Notes under the pieces: generated by a model | Seen by the model: the letters and a program-made list of their open reading frames with translations, nothing else | What the model was told of the DNA's origin: nothing | Database searches by the model: none | Assembly (NCBI RefSeq): GCF_009601015.1 | Contig: NZ_WITJ01000005.1 | Span: forward strand, 62,001-126,000 | Length of the DNA: 64,000 nt | Direction: 5' to 3' | Source of the DNA: Lactococcus hircilactis | GTDB lineage: Bacteria > Bacillota > Bacilli > Lactobacillales > Streptococcaceae | Shown here: one piece after another, positions 1-8,981 of the stretch | Position numbering within the stretch: position 1 is the first letter of the stretch | Layout: each line of letters starts with the position of its first letter | Translations under genes and position numbers: made by a program

Positions 1-1169
1 AGTGGGACTTTTGGATCAATTTGCTCAACGTGATAGACTTTTCTTTGATCCCAGATGAGCTTAAGGAGATGATTAATCAAAAGCATGACCCAAGCAAAAC
101 TTAGACTGAACGATAAAATCTCAAACGCAGTTAATGTAAAATAATGCACATAATGCCACATCACATATGAAAACGCCAGTAATGCAACGATAGCATAAGA
201 AATGATGTACATGTTCCGATTTAGAGTAGGTAAAAACCAGCGAATCCCAAGAATCGCAAGTCCCATAAACAAGACAATCAATTGTGCAAACACGTCATGT
301 GCCACATGCGCAATTCCTAACCCATTATTTGGAATCAAGCCCACTAAAGCAATGCAAACCGCACAAAGTGTCAAAAGAATTTGTAAAATAAAATGACGCG
401 TTTGTTTGCCAATTTTTGTCCGAAGAGATACAAAAATATAATCAAATAATCCAATCATGAGCGCAGCAGAAAGGATTAACGTTGCATTAAATTGAACACT
501 CGCATTAGAGTTTGATGTCCCTAATTCACTGAAATTTCTCTGCCACCAGTATTGATTTCCATTTGTGACCATGCTTGAGACTAATCCACCAATCGCCACC
601 ATAATCAACAAATTGAGTAACATTGAAATTTCAAAAACATCAACCACAAATAAAAGAACAAAACTTAAAATACCTGTAAAAATAGCAAAAATAATCACTG
701 CCGTGACCAAGTCAAATGCAACGCCATAAAAGATTTGATTAATAAACCAAAAAAAAGCAGACAAGGTCAACGTGACGAGAACAAAAACAGATAGCACGAC
801 TGTTCCAAACGTTCGAAAATAAACTTTTTGCGTCATCTGATGATACAATTCTTTTCGCTTCAGGAGATAAGATAGGATGAATGAGCAAATCCCAACCCCA
901 TTTGAAATCACAATCACTCCTGTCGCAATGGATTCGTTGCCAGAAAGTGCGATAACATGATTTATTTTTAGTAAAAAAATGGCTAAAATAAATAATAAAG
1001 TCGAAATGACTGTGGGTAACATGAACCAAACTGCAGCGTGTTCTGTTTTATTTCGTTCAAGTGATCTAATTTTGATGGTATCATTTGAAATATCTACCAC
1101 CTCAACTTGAGCATTTTCACCTAACTCTAGTTTCTCATATAAGTCTTTTGGTAATTTAATTTTTTCCAT
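1..1169 (-). CDS. DUF998-like multi-pass membrane protein with AbrB-like N-terminus (partial)
   Basis: The minus strand is open without a stop from the ATG at 1169 to base 1, giving at least 389 residues, so the C-terminus lies outside the window. The start follows a clear AAGGAGC ribosome site. The first ~45 residues (KIKLPKDLYEKLELGENAQVE region) resemble an AbrB/MazE-type DNA-binding or dimerisation motif. The rest is strongly hydrophobic with about nine likely membrane helices. The NFSELGTSNSNA stretch after helix 5 and the later H/N-rich loops resemble DUF998 proteins. Function is unknown; fusion of an AbrB-like head to a DUF998-like body suggests a membrane sensor, but that is inference. 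It lies 14 bases downstream of the DUF1934 gene and is probably co-transcribed with it. Confidence 0.7.
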   Translation of the reverse strand, partial: MEKIKLPKDLYEKLELGENAQVEVVDISNDTIKIRSLERNKTEHAAVWFMLPTVISTLLFILAIFLLKINHVIALSGNESIATGVIVISNGVGICSFILSYLLKRKELYHQMTQKVYFRTFGTVVLSVFVLVTLTLSAFFWFINQIFYGVAFDLVTAVIIFAIFTGILSFVLLFVVDVFEISMLLNLLIMVAIGGLVSSMVTNGNQYWWQRNFSELGTSNSNASVQFNATLILSAALMIGLFDYIFVSLRTKIGKQTRHFILQILLTLCAVCIALVGLIPNNGLGIAHVAHDVFAQLIVLFMGLAILGIRWFLPTLNRNMYIISYAIVALLAFSYVMWHYVHYFTLTAFEILSFSLSFAWVMLLINHLLKLIWDQRKVYHVEQIDPKVP

Positions 1170-1183
1170 GATTGCTCCTTACA

Positions 1184-1564
1184 TTAAACTTCTTGCCAGA
1201 AAACGTGCATGCGGTAATCTCCAATTTTCAGTGTATTTTGGATGAGCTGATAGGTCAAAAAGACTTCATTATTTTTGTCATTAATGACAAGTTTTTTTGT
1301 CAGTACTGACAGCGCTCCTAATCCTTCATAGTGGAAAGAAGTTTTCTTATCCGTACAAAAACGCATGGTTGTCGGTGGTTTTGTGTATCTTGTCATTGAT
1401 ACTTCTTTGTTATCACACTTTAAAAGTACTTTTTCATCCGCGGCATTGTGATAAAGGAGAATGATTTTTCCAGAGTTTTCTTTTTTTTCACCAAAAAAAA
1501 CATCATGAATGCTATCTTTATCAGTACCAATCCTAATGTCGTTGTGAATTGTTATTTTTATCAT
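1184..1564 (-). CDS. DUF1934 (YwiB-like) calycin-type protein
   Basis: The protein has 126 residues, the usual size for DUF1934 proteins, which fold as small beta barrels and are common in Firmicutes. The family has no firmly assigned reaction. Visible hallmarks are the alternating beta-strand pattern, the central RFCTDKKTSFHYEGLG segment and the ending in a short strand (YRMHVFWQEV). Two copies of the dispersed palindrome lie inside the gene (1276 and 1298), encoding VIND and LSVLT at a probable strand turn. The assignment rests on overall pattern and length rather than catalytic residues. It is followed closely by the DUF998-like gene. Confidence 0.65.
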   Translation of the reverse strand: MIKITIHNDIRIGTDKDSIHDVFFGEKKENSGKIILLYHNAADEKVLLKCDNKEVSMTRYTKPPTTMRFCTDKKTSFHYEGLGALSVLTKKLVINDKNNEVFLTYQLIQNTLKIGDYRMHVFWQEV

Positions 1565-1693
1565 GCTTTCTATTTTACACTATTTTAAAGATGAAATAAA
1601 CCGTTTTTTATCATACAAAATGGAAATTTATCCCTATTTTTAGTATAATAAGAAAAAGAAAGAGCTTTAATTTTCAAAATGAAGGGGTAAAAA

Positions 1694-2992
1694 ATGGAAA
1701 AAGTGTTTCGAGAACCTGTCCATGATTTTATTCATGTGAATCATCAGATCATTTACGACTTGATTAATACAGCCGAATTTCAACGCTTACGCCGCATCAA
1801 GCAACTAGGAACCGCGAGTTGCGTGTTTCATGGCGCTGAACACAGTCGATTTTCGCATTGTATGGGCGTTTATCATATTGCAAAAACCATTACAGATCAT
1901 TTTTCGATGCAATATCCTCTGGAATGGGATCCAGATGAAAACTTGGTGACGCAGTGTGCTGCTTTATTACATGATGTGGGACATGGTGCTTATTCTCATA
2001 CCTTTGAAGGACTTTTTGGGACGGATCATGAGGCTGTGACGCGCGAAATCATCACCTCAGATCAAACAGAGGTGAACGCCGTTTTAAGACGTGTTTCTCC
2101 TGATTTCCCTGAACAAGTGGCCGCTGTCATCGCACACGAATATCCAAATCCACAAGTGGTGCAACTCATTTCAAGTCAAATTGATGCTGATCGGATGGAT
2201 TATTTGTTGCGAGATTCTTATTATACAGGAGCGGTGTATGGTCAATATGATCTGACGCGCATCTTGCATGTCATTCGTCCAGTCACTAACGGGATTGCAT
2301 TTGCGATTAATGGGGTACATGCTGTTGAGGATTATATTGTCAGTCGCTATCAAATGTATCAACAAGTTTACTTTCACCCCGCATCACGCGCGATGGAAAT
2401 TTTATTGCGTAATTTACTCGCACGCGCAAAAGATTTATATCCTGAAAATGAAGCTTATTTCAATCAGACCAGTCCTTGCTTAATTCCTTTTTTTGAGCAC
2501 CATCATCAACTTAAGGATTATCTAGCACTTGATGATGGTGTCATGAACACTTATTTTCAGAGTTGGATGAATGCAACCGATCCTATTTTAGCGGATTTGG
2601 CACACGCCTATATCACGCGTCATCTCTTTAAATCCATTAAATTTGAAAAAGCTGATGAAGAAAAATTAGTTCAACTAAAAAAATTAGTGGATGATGCAGG
2701 ATTTGACTCGACGTATTATACTGGCATCCACAGTAGTTTTGATTTGCCTTATGATTTTTATCGCCCCAATGCAAAAAATCCCCGCACCCAAATCGAAATT
2801 ATCCAAAAAGACGGCAGTTCCTATGAACTCTCAGAACTCTCAGCACTTGTGTCATCACTGACAGGAACCATTCATGGCAATCGCAGGTTTTATTTTCCAA
2901 AAATAATGTTAGAAAATGAAGCTTTCAGTGCTTTTGTCATTAATGACAGCTTTTATTCTGACACACCAAAAATAGAAAGTGAAAAACGATGA
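1694..2992 (+). CDS. HD-domain phosphohydrolase (YwfO-like)
   Basis: A 432-residue protein with a complete HD metal site: H50 within HGAEHSRFSH, the H93-D94 pair in LLHDVGHG, and a later aspartate in SSQIDADRMDYLLRDS. These match the dGTPase/YwfO branch of HD phosphohydrolases, which cleave nucleoside triphosphates or related phosphate esters; the substrate is not readable here. The start is preceded by GAAGGGG, and a TATAAT-like box lies near 1643. The gene overlaps the following HAD phosphatase by four bases (ATGA), implying translational coupling. A palindrome copy at 2935 encodes VIND near the C-terminus. Confidence 0.85.
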   Translation: MEKVFREPVHDFIHVNHQIIYDLINTAEFQRLRRIKQLGTASCVFHGAEHSRFSHCMGVYHIAKTITDHFSMQYPLEWDPDENLVTQCAALLHDVGHGAYSHTFEGLFGTDHEAVTREIITSDQTEVNAVLRRVSPDFPEQVAAVIAHEYPNPQVVQLISSQIDADRMDYLLRDSYYTGAVYGQYDLTRILHVIRPVTNGIAFAINGVHAVEDYIVSRYQMYQQVYFHPASRAMEILLRNLLARAKDLYPENEAYFNQTSPCLIPFFEHHHQLKDYLALDDGVMNTYFQSWMNATDPILADLAHAYITRHLFKSIKFEKADEEKLVQLKKLVDDAGFDSTYYTGIHSSFDLPYDFYRPNAKNPRTQIEIIQKDGSSYELSELSALVSSLTGTIHGNRRFYFPKIMLENEAFSAFVINDSFYSDTPKIESEKR

Positions 2993-3810
2993 TTAAATTA
3001 GTAGCCATTGACCTTGACGGAACACTTCTTGATCCGGAGCGAAAAATTACCCCCGCCGTAAAAGAAGCGGTAAAAGCAGCCAAAAAACTTGGTGTGAAAA
3101 TCGTCATTTGTACCGGACGTCCTTTGATGGGGGTCACTGACATTCTTGAGCAATTGGATTTGACCGAGCACGGTGATTATGTCATTACTTACAACGGCGC
3201 ACTCGTTTTGCGCGCAGACACTGGTGAAGAATTCATCAAAGAAAGTATTTCACGCGATGATTTTCTGGATCTGGATGCAATGGCAAGAAAGATTGGTCTG
3301 CCTTTGATGGCCATCACTCGAAAAGGCATTTATACTCCACAACGTGACATTGGAAAATATGTCGTTCATGAAGCTGCAATGGTCAACATGCCACTTTATT
3401 ATCGCTTGCCTGAAGAAATTGCTGATCTTGAAATTGCAAAAGTCATGACCGTTGATGAGCCAGAAAAACTGGACAATGGCATTGCTTACATGCCATTTGA
3501 GTTCTTTGAACGTTTCAATATGGTGAAATCAACCCCTTATTATCTTGAATTCATGAATAAAAAAGCCAGTAAGGGCTCTGCTGTAAAACATTTAGCAAAA
3601 AAATTATTTCTTGATATGGAGGAGGTCATGGCGATTGGAGACGAAGAAAATGATCGCGCCATGCTCGAAGTTGCAGGCACTCCTGTCGTCATGGCTAATG
3701 GAAAACCAGAACTGAAAAAAATAGCAAAATACGTTACAAAATCAAATGCAGAATCTGGCGTGGCTTATGCTATCAACGAATGGGTCATTAACCCTTATCT
3801 CACAGATTAA
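2989..3810 (+). CDS. Cof-type HAD phosphatase (YidA-like)
   Basis: The 273-residue protein starts with the HAD motif I AIDLDGTLLD (nucleophile D8, acid D10) and ends with motif III/IV AIGDEENDRAML, with a type IIB cap between them. Length and motifs match Cof/YidA sugar-phosphate phosphatases, which dephosphorylate sugar phosphates and other small phosphorylated metabolites in the cytosol. The exact substrate cannot be read from sequence. The ATG overlaps the stop of the HD gene, so the two phosphohydrolases form one transcription unit, ended by the hairpin just downstream. Confidence 0.88.
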   Translation: MIKLVAIDLDGTLLDPERKITPAVKEAVKAAKKLGVKIVICTGRPLMGVTDILEQLDLTEHGDYVITYNGALVLRADTGEEFIKESISRDDFLDLDAMARKIGLPLMAITRKGIYTPQRDIGKYVVHEAAMVNMPLYYRLPEEIADLEIAKVMTVDEPEKLDNGIAYMPFEFFERFNMVKSTPYYLEFMNKKASKGSAVKHLAKKLFLDMEEVMAIGDEENDRAMLEVAGTPVVMANGKPELKKIAKYVTKSNAESGVAYAINEWVINPYLTD

Positions 3811-3814
3811 ACAA

Positions 3815-3846
3815 TAAAAAAAAGGACTCGTGTGAGTTCTTTTTAT
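3815..3846. terminator. bidirectional terminator between HAD and Nif3-like genes
   Basis: An inverted repeat AAAAGGACTC / GAGTTCTTTT with a GTGT loop is flanked by A and T runs. It lies between converging genes and can end transcription from both sides. Confidence 0.75.
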
Positions 3847-4616
3847 ATATCATAAAACGGATTTGTAGAAACCTGACTTTCAAATACCTCTAGTTTGTCA
3901 TTGTATGTGCGCAGCAATTTAGCAATTTTAGGGATAAATAAATGTTCAATATAATGTCCTGGATCAATTGCGACAAGTCCTTGAGATAAAAAATCATGTG
4001 CGGTGTGATAATAAATATCTCCAGTAATCAAAAGATCGGCCTTTTTTTCAACAGCTAAAGGCCAAAGTTTGCCACCAGTCCCGCCACAAATCGCGATGCG
4101 ACGAATGACTTGATTCATCGTGTGATCATAAGTGACGACGCGAAGCCGATCGCGTCCAAAAACCGCTTTTACTTTTTCTGTCAGTACTGACAGACGGATT
4201 GGTTCAACCTCACCAATGCGTCCCATTTGATTTTCATCATCAAGCGCTCTAACCTCAGTGAGATCAAGTAACGACGCAAAGTCATCATTTAATCCACCAG
4301 CGACGACATCAATATTCGTGTGACTGGTATAAACCGCAATATTAGCTCTTGCCAAACGCCACACAAGATGTTCTTGAGGATTTGTGGTTGTCAGCGCTGA
4401 CAGCGGGCTAAAAATCACAGGATGCTTAGCAAAAATCAAATCCACACCCAATTTTATGGCTTCATCTACAACTTGCTCACGAATGTCTAACGTCACAAGT
4501 ACTTTTTTAACTTCCTGATTCAAGTCTCCAATCTGTAAGCCCACAGGATCATCAAAAAGTGCGAGTGATTGCGGACAAAACATTTCATAATCCTGTGTCA
4601 ACTCAGCAATTTTCAT
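3843..4616 (-). CDS. Nif3-like dinuclear metal-centre protein (YqfO family)
   Basis: From the ATG at 4616 the protein has 257 residues, typical of the short Nif3-like form. This start is preferred over an upstream one at 4730 because AAGGAGA lies just ahead of it and the upstream extension sits wholly within trmK. Metal-binding histidines are visible in FAKHPVIF, YTSHTNID and the C-terminal GHYIEH. The family forms hexameric toroids; a GTP cyclohydrolase-like role has been proposed but is not settled. The start overlaps the trmK stop. Two palindrome copies (4179 LSVLT, 4389 LSALT) lie within the gene. Confidence 0.85.
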   Translation of the reverse strand: MKIAELTQDYEMFCPQSLALFDDPVGLQIGDLNQEVKKVLVTLDIREQVVDEAIKLGVDLIFAKHPVIFSPLSALTTTNPQEHLVWRLARANIAVYTSHTNIDVVAGGLNDDFASLLDLTEVRALDDENQMGRIGEVEPIRLSVLTEKVKAVFGRDRLRVVTYDHTMNQVIRRIAICGGTGGKLWPLAVEKKADLLITGDIYYHTAHDFLSQGLVAIDPGHYIEHLFIPKIAKLLRTYNDKLEVFESQVSTNPFYDI

Positions 4617-5296
4617 TTCAAAATCTCCTTGATTTGTTGGACTTCTTCTTTTACAGCTTGATATTTGGGCATTGTCGGATTTGGCAATTGAGAGAGGATG
4701 TATTGTCGTGTTTGATATTCTTTTTGCCATTTTTTTATAAAAATAGCGGATTTTTCTTTTTTTAAGCGTGGACCAAATTTAATCTCATCAACAGAAAGTT
4801 CCTGTTTTTGATCTGTTTTTTTAGCCACCATCATTTCATAAATTTTGTCAGCATCTTCAACAATCTTTTCTGAAATAATTTCAAATCCATGACGCGAAAG
4901 CCACTCACGAAGAGTATCTTCATGATTATTTGCCTGTAAAATCACGCGCATTTGAGCATTGATTTTCTCAAGTCCAGCTTCTAAAATCTGCGTGATCAAA
5001 ACTCCTCCCATCCCCGCAATCACAATCGTATCGATCTCATCTTTTTTTGAAAATGCTGCTAAACCGTTTGCCAAACGCACCTGAATCTGATTTTGCAATG
5101 CTTGAGCGGCCACGTGCGCTTTTGCGATTTCATACGGTCCTTTGACGACCTCACCTGCAACAGCAAAATCAATCCGTTTGTCGGTGACTAAAAAGACAGG
5201 CAAAAAAGCATGATCTGAGCCAATATCTGCTAACCTTGCGCCTTGTGGAACAAAAGAAGCGACTTCTTTTAATCTCAAAGATAAATGTGTGCTCAT
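4613..5296 (-). CDS. trmK: tRNA (adenine(22)-N1)-methyltransferase TrmK
   Basis: The 227-residue protein begins LSLRLKEVASFV, followed by the SAM-binding motif LADIGSDHAFLP that is characteristic of TrmK, and carries VIAGMGGVLI as the next signature. TrmK methylates N1 of A22 in tRNAs. The C-terminal part is rich in lysine and predicted helical, as in the family. Pairing with a Nif3-like gene is the standard Firmicute arrangement. The gene overlaps its neighbours by four bases on both sides (nth upstream, nif3 downstream), so it lies in a tightly coupled operon. Confidence 0.92.
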   Translation of the reverse strand: MSTHLSLRLKEVASFVPQGARLADIGSDHAFLPVFLVTDKRIDFAVAGEVVKGPYEIAKAHVAAQALQNQIQVRLANGLAAFSKKDEIDTIVIAGMGGVLITQILEAGLEKINAQMRVILQANNHEDTLREWLSRHGFEIISEKIVEDADKIYEMMVAKKTDQKQELSVDEIKFGPRLKKEKSAIFIKKWQKEYQTRQYILSQLPNPTMPKYQAVKEEVQQIKEILK

Positions 5297-5946
5297 GCGT
5301 CAAATCCTCCTAATCGCTCTTGACCAAACTTACAATATGAAAGGACGGGACAGTTTTCACAGTTCGGATTTTTGGCGGTACAATGATAGCGTCCAAAAAA
5401 AATCAAGTGATGATGTGCTGTAACCCATTTTTCCTCTGGTATATAGCGCATCAAAGTCTTTTCAACATCCAAAACAGAGGCTTTTTGAGGGACAATATTC
5501 AAACGCTTTGCAATCCGATCCAAATGTGTATCTACAGCAATACCTGGTATTCCATACGCATCTCCGAGTACGACATTTGCAGTTTTGCGTCCCACACCTG
5601 GTAATTTTTGTAATAAAACTTTGTCTTTTGGTAATTCTCCATCAAAATCTTCCATCAGCATTTTTGCTGCCGCTTTGATATTTTTAGCTTTGGTATGGAA
5701 AAGACCAATCGACTTGATTTTACTTTCAATTGATGAAATATCCGCAACCGCAAGACTTTTTGCATCTGGATAAGCTGAAAATAAAGCTGGTGTTGCTTTA
5801 TTGACTCCTTTATCTGTCGCCTGAGCAGACAAGATCGTCGCAATCAAAAGCTGAAAAGGGGTTTTTGAATGTAACTCTCCTTTGGCTTCTGGAAACATCT
5901 CAAAAATAATGGCGAGTGCCTCTAAAAATCTTTTTTTACTTAACAT
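5293..5946 (-). CDS. nth: endonuclease III (DNA glycosylase/AP lyase)
   Basis: The 217-residue protein carries the helix-hairpin-helix LPGVGRKTANVVL with the catalytic lysine, the catalytic aspartate in AVDTHLDRIAKRL, and a C-terminal 4Fe-4S motif with cysteines in CTAKNPNCENCPVLSYC. It removes oxidised pyrimidines from DNA and nicks the abasic site. A weak ribosome site (AAGGAAA) precedes the ATG. In this group dnaD commonly precedes nth, as it does here. Confidence 0.95.
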   Translation of the reverse strand: MLSKKRFLEALAIIFEMFPEAKGELHSKTPFQLLIATILSAQATDKGVNKATPALFSAYPDAKSLAVADISSIESKIKSIGLFHTKAKNIKAAAKMLMEDFDGELPKDKVLLQKLPGVGRKTANVVLGDAYGIPGIAVDTHLDRIAKRLNIVPQKASVLDVEKTLMRYIPEEKWVTAHHHLIFFGRYHCTAKNPNCENCPVLSYCKFGQERLGGFDA

Positions 5947-5993
5947 TATTTTCCTTAACTTTTATTTCAAGTACTCCACTTAAAGTGTAAGTC

Positions 5994-6653
5994 CTAACTC
6001 CACGGTCCATCCATTGGGATATAGAAATCCTGCTGTGGTGTGTGCGCTTTACTCGATTGAAAGTCACTTTGCTTGTTTTCAACCGCTTGAACATTGGTCA
6101 GTCCTTCATTTTTCCAATTTCTCAAAATCGCTTTGATGTACTTTAATGACAACTTTCGATTCAACACTGCTTCTCGTAAAGCAAGTTTTACGAGTGCTAA
6201 TTCATAATGATCCTCAAATAAAAGTGCACGCAATTCATCCAGCTGCATCGGTGAAATCACACCCATTTCGGCCTCAAAAGTCGATACCAAATCGTCTAAT
6301 TGCCCTTTGTTTTCACTCTGATTTTCCACTGCTAAATCAGAAGTCGTCCCAAGAAGTTCGTCTAAATGTTGAAATACTGGACTCACATCAAAAATCGTCT
6401 CAACCTCCCCTGATAAATCCAGTAATGTTACTTTTAATGAGCCAAAATTTTGGAGCGCTGTGATGGCTTGATTGACTTCCTTTAAGGTTTTTCCCGTTTT
6501 TTTGGCAATTTCGCTAGGTGCAATATCTCGGTTATCATAAAAATATAGCCAGACCAAAAAATCATCACTGCTAGGAAAAAGCACAGAAAAATGGGCCATT
6601 AACGCTTTAGGCAAAATCAAATGTCCATTTCTATATTCTTCGTAATAGTTCAT
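5994..6653 (-). CDS. dnaD: DnaD-family replication protein
   Basis: The 219-residue protein has an N-terminal winged-helix domain (about 1-100: ILPKALMAHF, SEIAKKTGKTLKEVNQAI) and a C-terminal DnaB_2/DnaD domain with the YxxxIlxnW-like signature in KYIKAILRNWKNEGL. DnaD helps remodel DNA and load the replicative helicase during initiation. No Shine-Dalgarno precedes the ATG; instead a TATAAT box ends seven bases before it, leaving a 6-base gap, so the message may be leaderless. The family call is secure. Confidence 0.88.
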   Translation of the reverse strand: MNYYEEYRNGHLILPKALMAHFSVLFPSSDDFLVWLYFYDNRDIAPSEIAKKTGKTLKEVNQAITALQNFGSLKVTLLDLSGEVETIFDVSPVFQHLDELLGTTSDLAVENQSENKGQLDDLVSTFEAEMGVISPMQLDELRALLFEDHYELALVKLALREAVLNRKLSLKYIKAILRNWKNEGLTNVQAVENKQSDFQSSKAHTPQQDFYIPMDGPWS

Positions 6654-6659
6654 AAATTT

Positions 6660-6665
6660 ATTATA
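6660..6665 (-). promoter_or_regulatory. -10 box of a possibly leaderless dnaD transcript
   Basis: TATAAT on the minus strand, separated from the dnaD ATG by exactly six bases. A transcript started at the usual distance would begin at or within a base or two of the ATG. No purine-rich ribosome site lies between them. Confidence 0.55.
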
Positions 6666-6698
6666 ACATAAACCTCACTATTGCACTTTGATCGGTTA

Positions 6699-6725
6699 CA
6701 AAAAAACCTGCAAAGCGCAAGTTTC
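6699..6725 (-). terminator. terminator of pyrE-pyrC
   Basis: On the minus strand, ACTTGC pairs with GCAGGT across a short loop, followed by seven T residues. It lies just after the pyrC stop. Confidence 0.7.
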
Positions 6726-6728
6726 ATC

Positions 6729-8003
6729 TTATTTTTTTTCGTAGATAATGGCTCCAGAGCTGATGGTCATTAAGATTTCACCTTTGACTTTTTGATGAAC
6801 GAAAGGCGAGTTTTCTCCTTTTGAAGCAAAACGATCAGGAATTTCTGAACTTTTTTCACTGTCGAAAATCACAAGGTCAGCTGGGCCATTCTCACAAAGA
6901 TACCCCGCATCAAAATCGTACAATTGGGCAGGATTCCACGTCATTTTTTCTAATAATTCCATCAACGTGAGATGTTTTTTGTCCACCAAATGCGTCAGTC
7001 CAAGTTGTAATGAAGTTTCAAGCCCGACCATTCCAGAAGGCGATTTCAAAAGCGCTTGCGCTTTTTCTGCTGTGGTGTGTGGGGCGTGATCCGTTGCGAT
7101 AACATCGATGGTGCCATCTTTTAATCCCTCAATCAAATGTGAAAGATCTTCTGATTTTCGCAGTGGCGGATTGACCTTCGCATAACTTCCCGCTTCAAGC
7201 ACAGCAGCTTCGGTGAGTGAAAAGTGTTGCGGTGTGACTTCTGCAGTGACTTTTGCGCCCATTTTTTTGATAAATCGAACCAAATCTACTGATTCTTTGG
7301 CTGACAAATGTTGAATGTGAAGTTTTGCCTTTGTTTCGTAAGCAAGCATCATATCTCTCGCAATCATACTGTACTCTGACACGTTTGGTGCCCCGTCAAT
7401 TTTGCAATGTGACGCAATAAACTGACTCCCGTTAAATCCTAAAGTCCCGACCAATTCTGGATCTTCTTCATGGATAGAAAGCATTTTTCCAAAGCGTTGT
7501 GCTTTTTTTAAGGCATTTCTCAGTGTTTTTGAACTTTTGAGCGGTACACCATCATCTGAAAATCCAACTGCACCAGCTTGAATCAATTCCTCAAAATCCG
7601 TGAGTGTCTCCCCATCAAAATTTTCAGTGATTGAGGCAACGGTGTAAATATGAAGCGGTTCTTTTTTAGCCCACTGAACGGTTTGACGCACGAGTGCCGC
7701 AGACGATAAGACTGGACGGGTATTTGCCATCATGACTACTGTCGTAAATCCTCCAGCTGCCGCAGATAAAGCACCTGTATGAATCGTTTCTTTTTGCGTT
7801 TGACCAGGTTCTCTAAAATGAACATGTATATCTACTAAACCAGGTGCAACGATTTTTCCAGTAGCATCAATGATTTTAGCATCTTTTGGAGCCGCCACAT
7901 TCTGCCCCATCATCTGGATTTTTTCTCCGTCAATCAAGAGATCCATCACCTGATCCAGTTGTGTTTTAGGATCCATTACTCGTCCATTTTTAATCCATAA
8001 CAT
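6729..8003 (-). CDS. pyrC: dihydroorotase (class I)
   Basis: The 424-residue amidohydrolase shows the metal-binding DIHVHFREPGQ near residue 60, the HEEDPEL and HLSA regions, and the catalytic aspartate in ATDHAPHT. It closes carbamoyl aspartate to dihydroorotate in pyrimidine synthesis. The start follows AAGGAGA. It lies downstream of pyrE, as in lactococcal pyrEC operons, so it should share the PyrR-controlled leader. The 69-base gap to pyrE contains one palindrome copy (8025). Confidence 0.95.
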   Translation of the reverse strand: MLWIKNGRVMDPKTQLDQVMDLLIDGEKIQMMGQNVAAPKDAKIIDATGKIVAPGLVDIHVHFREPGQTQKETIHTGALSAAAGGFTTVVMMANTRPVLSSAALVRQTVQWAKKEPLHIYTVASITENFDGETLTDFEELIQAGAVGFSDDGVPLKSSKTLRNALKKAQRFGKMLSIHEEDPELVGTLGFNGSQFIASHCKIDGAPNVSEYSMIARDMMLAYETKAKLHIQHLSAKESVDLVRFIKKMGAKVTAEVTPQHFSLTEAAVLEAGSYAKVNPPLRKSEDLSHLIEGLKDGTIDVIATDHAPHTTAEKAQALLKSPSGMVGLETSLQLGLTHLVDKKHLTLMELLEKMTWNPAQLYDFDAGYLCENGPADLVIFDSEKSSEIPDRFASKGENSPFVHQKVKGEILMTISSGAIIYEKK

Positions 8004-8072
8004 GGCACATTCTCCTTATTTTTTTGTCAGTACTGACAGTTTTTTTTCACGCTCCATTTGACTTAAAATGGC

Positions 8073-8702
8073 TCAATCTTGCCAGTTTTCTTGATTTTCC
8101 TTAAATTTTTTCAAAAGTGCAAGTTCTTTTTCATTAATTTCATTTGACGCGTGAGCCACGTGAATCAGTGCTGTATAGGTCGTCAGCGTCTCCAACGCAA
8201 CATTTGCAGCAGTAAAATTAGCACTTGCTTTTTCAAGTTCATACGTAAAAATCGCTACAACCCCCAAAACGTCTGCACCTTCGCGTTTTGCGGCTTCAAC
8301 AGCTGAAAGCACACTTCCTCCTGTCGAAATCAAATCCTCAACAACGACCATTTTTTGACCTTTTTGCACGCGGCCTTCGATTTGGCGCTTATTGCCGTGA
8401 TCTTTTGGTTTACTGCGAATGTACGCAAACGGCAAATTCATTTTGTCAGCGATGATCGCTCCGTGCGGAATCCCAGCCGTCGCGGTCCCAGCAATCACTT
8501 GAACCTCTGGAAATTTGGTTTTGATCAGTTCAACAAATCCATCTTCAATGGTCGTTCGGATTTCAGGATAGGCAAGTGTGATTCGATTATCGGTATAAAT
8601 CGGAGACTGAATCCCAGATGCCCACGTAAATGGCGCTTTTGGTGATAAACTGACCGCTTGAATTTCAAGTAACCCTGAAGCAATTTTTTCTGATAATGAC
8701 AT
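8073..8702 (-). CDS. pyrE: orotate phosphoribosyltransferase
   Basis: The 209-residue type I phosphoribosyltransferase carries the PRPP motif [13 protein letters not shown], the substrate loop [13 protein letters not shown] and the orotate-site [10 protein letters not shown]. It makes orotidine monophosphate from orotate and PRPP. The start follows AAGGAGA. It is the first gene of the pyrE-pyrC unit and lies directly downstream of a PyrR attenuator, so expression should fall when UMP/UTP is plentiful. Confidence 0.95.
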   Translation of the reverse strand: MSLSEKIASGLLEIQAVSLSPKAPFTWASGIQSPIYTDNRITLAYPEIRTTIEDGFVELIKTKFPEVQVIAGTATAGIPHGAIIADKMNLPFAYIRSKPKDHGNKRQIEGRVQKGQKMVVVEDLISTGGSVLSAVEAAKREGADVLGVVAIFTYELEKASANFTAANVALETLTTYTALIHVAHASNEINEKELALLKKFKENQENWQD

Positions 8703-8733
8703 TTTTTCTCCTTTTTACTTTTGTAAGCACTGA

Positions 8734-8763
8734 CAAAAAAAACACTTGCCGGCTTGCAAGTGT
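8734..8763 (-). terminator. attenuator terminator upstream of pyrE
   Basis: On the minus strand ACACTTGC pairs perfectly with GCAAGTGT across a 6-base loop, followed by eight T residues. It lies between the PyrR-binding leader and pyrE, where a PyrR attenuator terminator should be. Confidence 0.85.
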
Positions 8764-8895
8764 CAATCGTTTAAATCTACATTTTTGTCAGTACTGACAG
8801 CTTTCTTTGGTCAAAAAATAATCATTTAACCCCTCTAGCTGAGCCCTTTTTATGTACTTTTCCCGTCTTAACCTTGCAAGTCTCTCTGGACTTAC
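8764..8895 (-). promoter_or_regulatory. PyrR-binding leader (anti-antiterminator) of pyrE-pyrC
   Basis: The minus-strand leader contains TCCAGAGAGACTTGCAAGG at about 8872-8890, matching the conserved PyrR RNA-binding loop (TCCAGAGAGGCT-N-CAAG type). With UMP bound, PyrR stabilises this hairpin and lets the downstream terminator form. A copy of the dispersed palindrome (8786-8799) sits in the leader between PyrR loop and terminator, where the antiterminator is expected to fold. Confidence 0.85.
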
Positions 8896-8914
8896 TTAAA
8901 AGTTCGTTTGCCCT

Positions 8915-8943
8915 ATTGTATCAAAGCCTTATTATTTTTGCAA
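8915..8943 (-). promoter_or_regulatory. sigma-A type promoter of pyrE-pyrC
   Basis: Minus strand TTGCAA (8943-8938) and TACAAT (8920-8915) separated by exactly 17 bases, about 20 bases upstream of the PyrR loop. Confidence 0.75.
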
Positions 8944-8981
8944 GTCTCAACGCATTTTTCACAAATTACTGCCTAAAAAGT

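Noticed and set aside
4617-4730. N-terminal extension of the Nif3-like protein
   Set aside because: It overlaps trmK and lacks a ribosome site, whereas AAGGAGA precedes ATG 4616.
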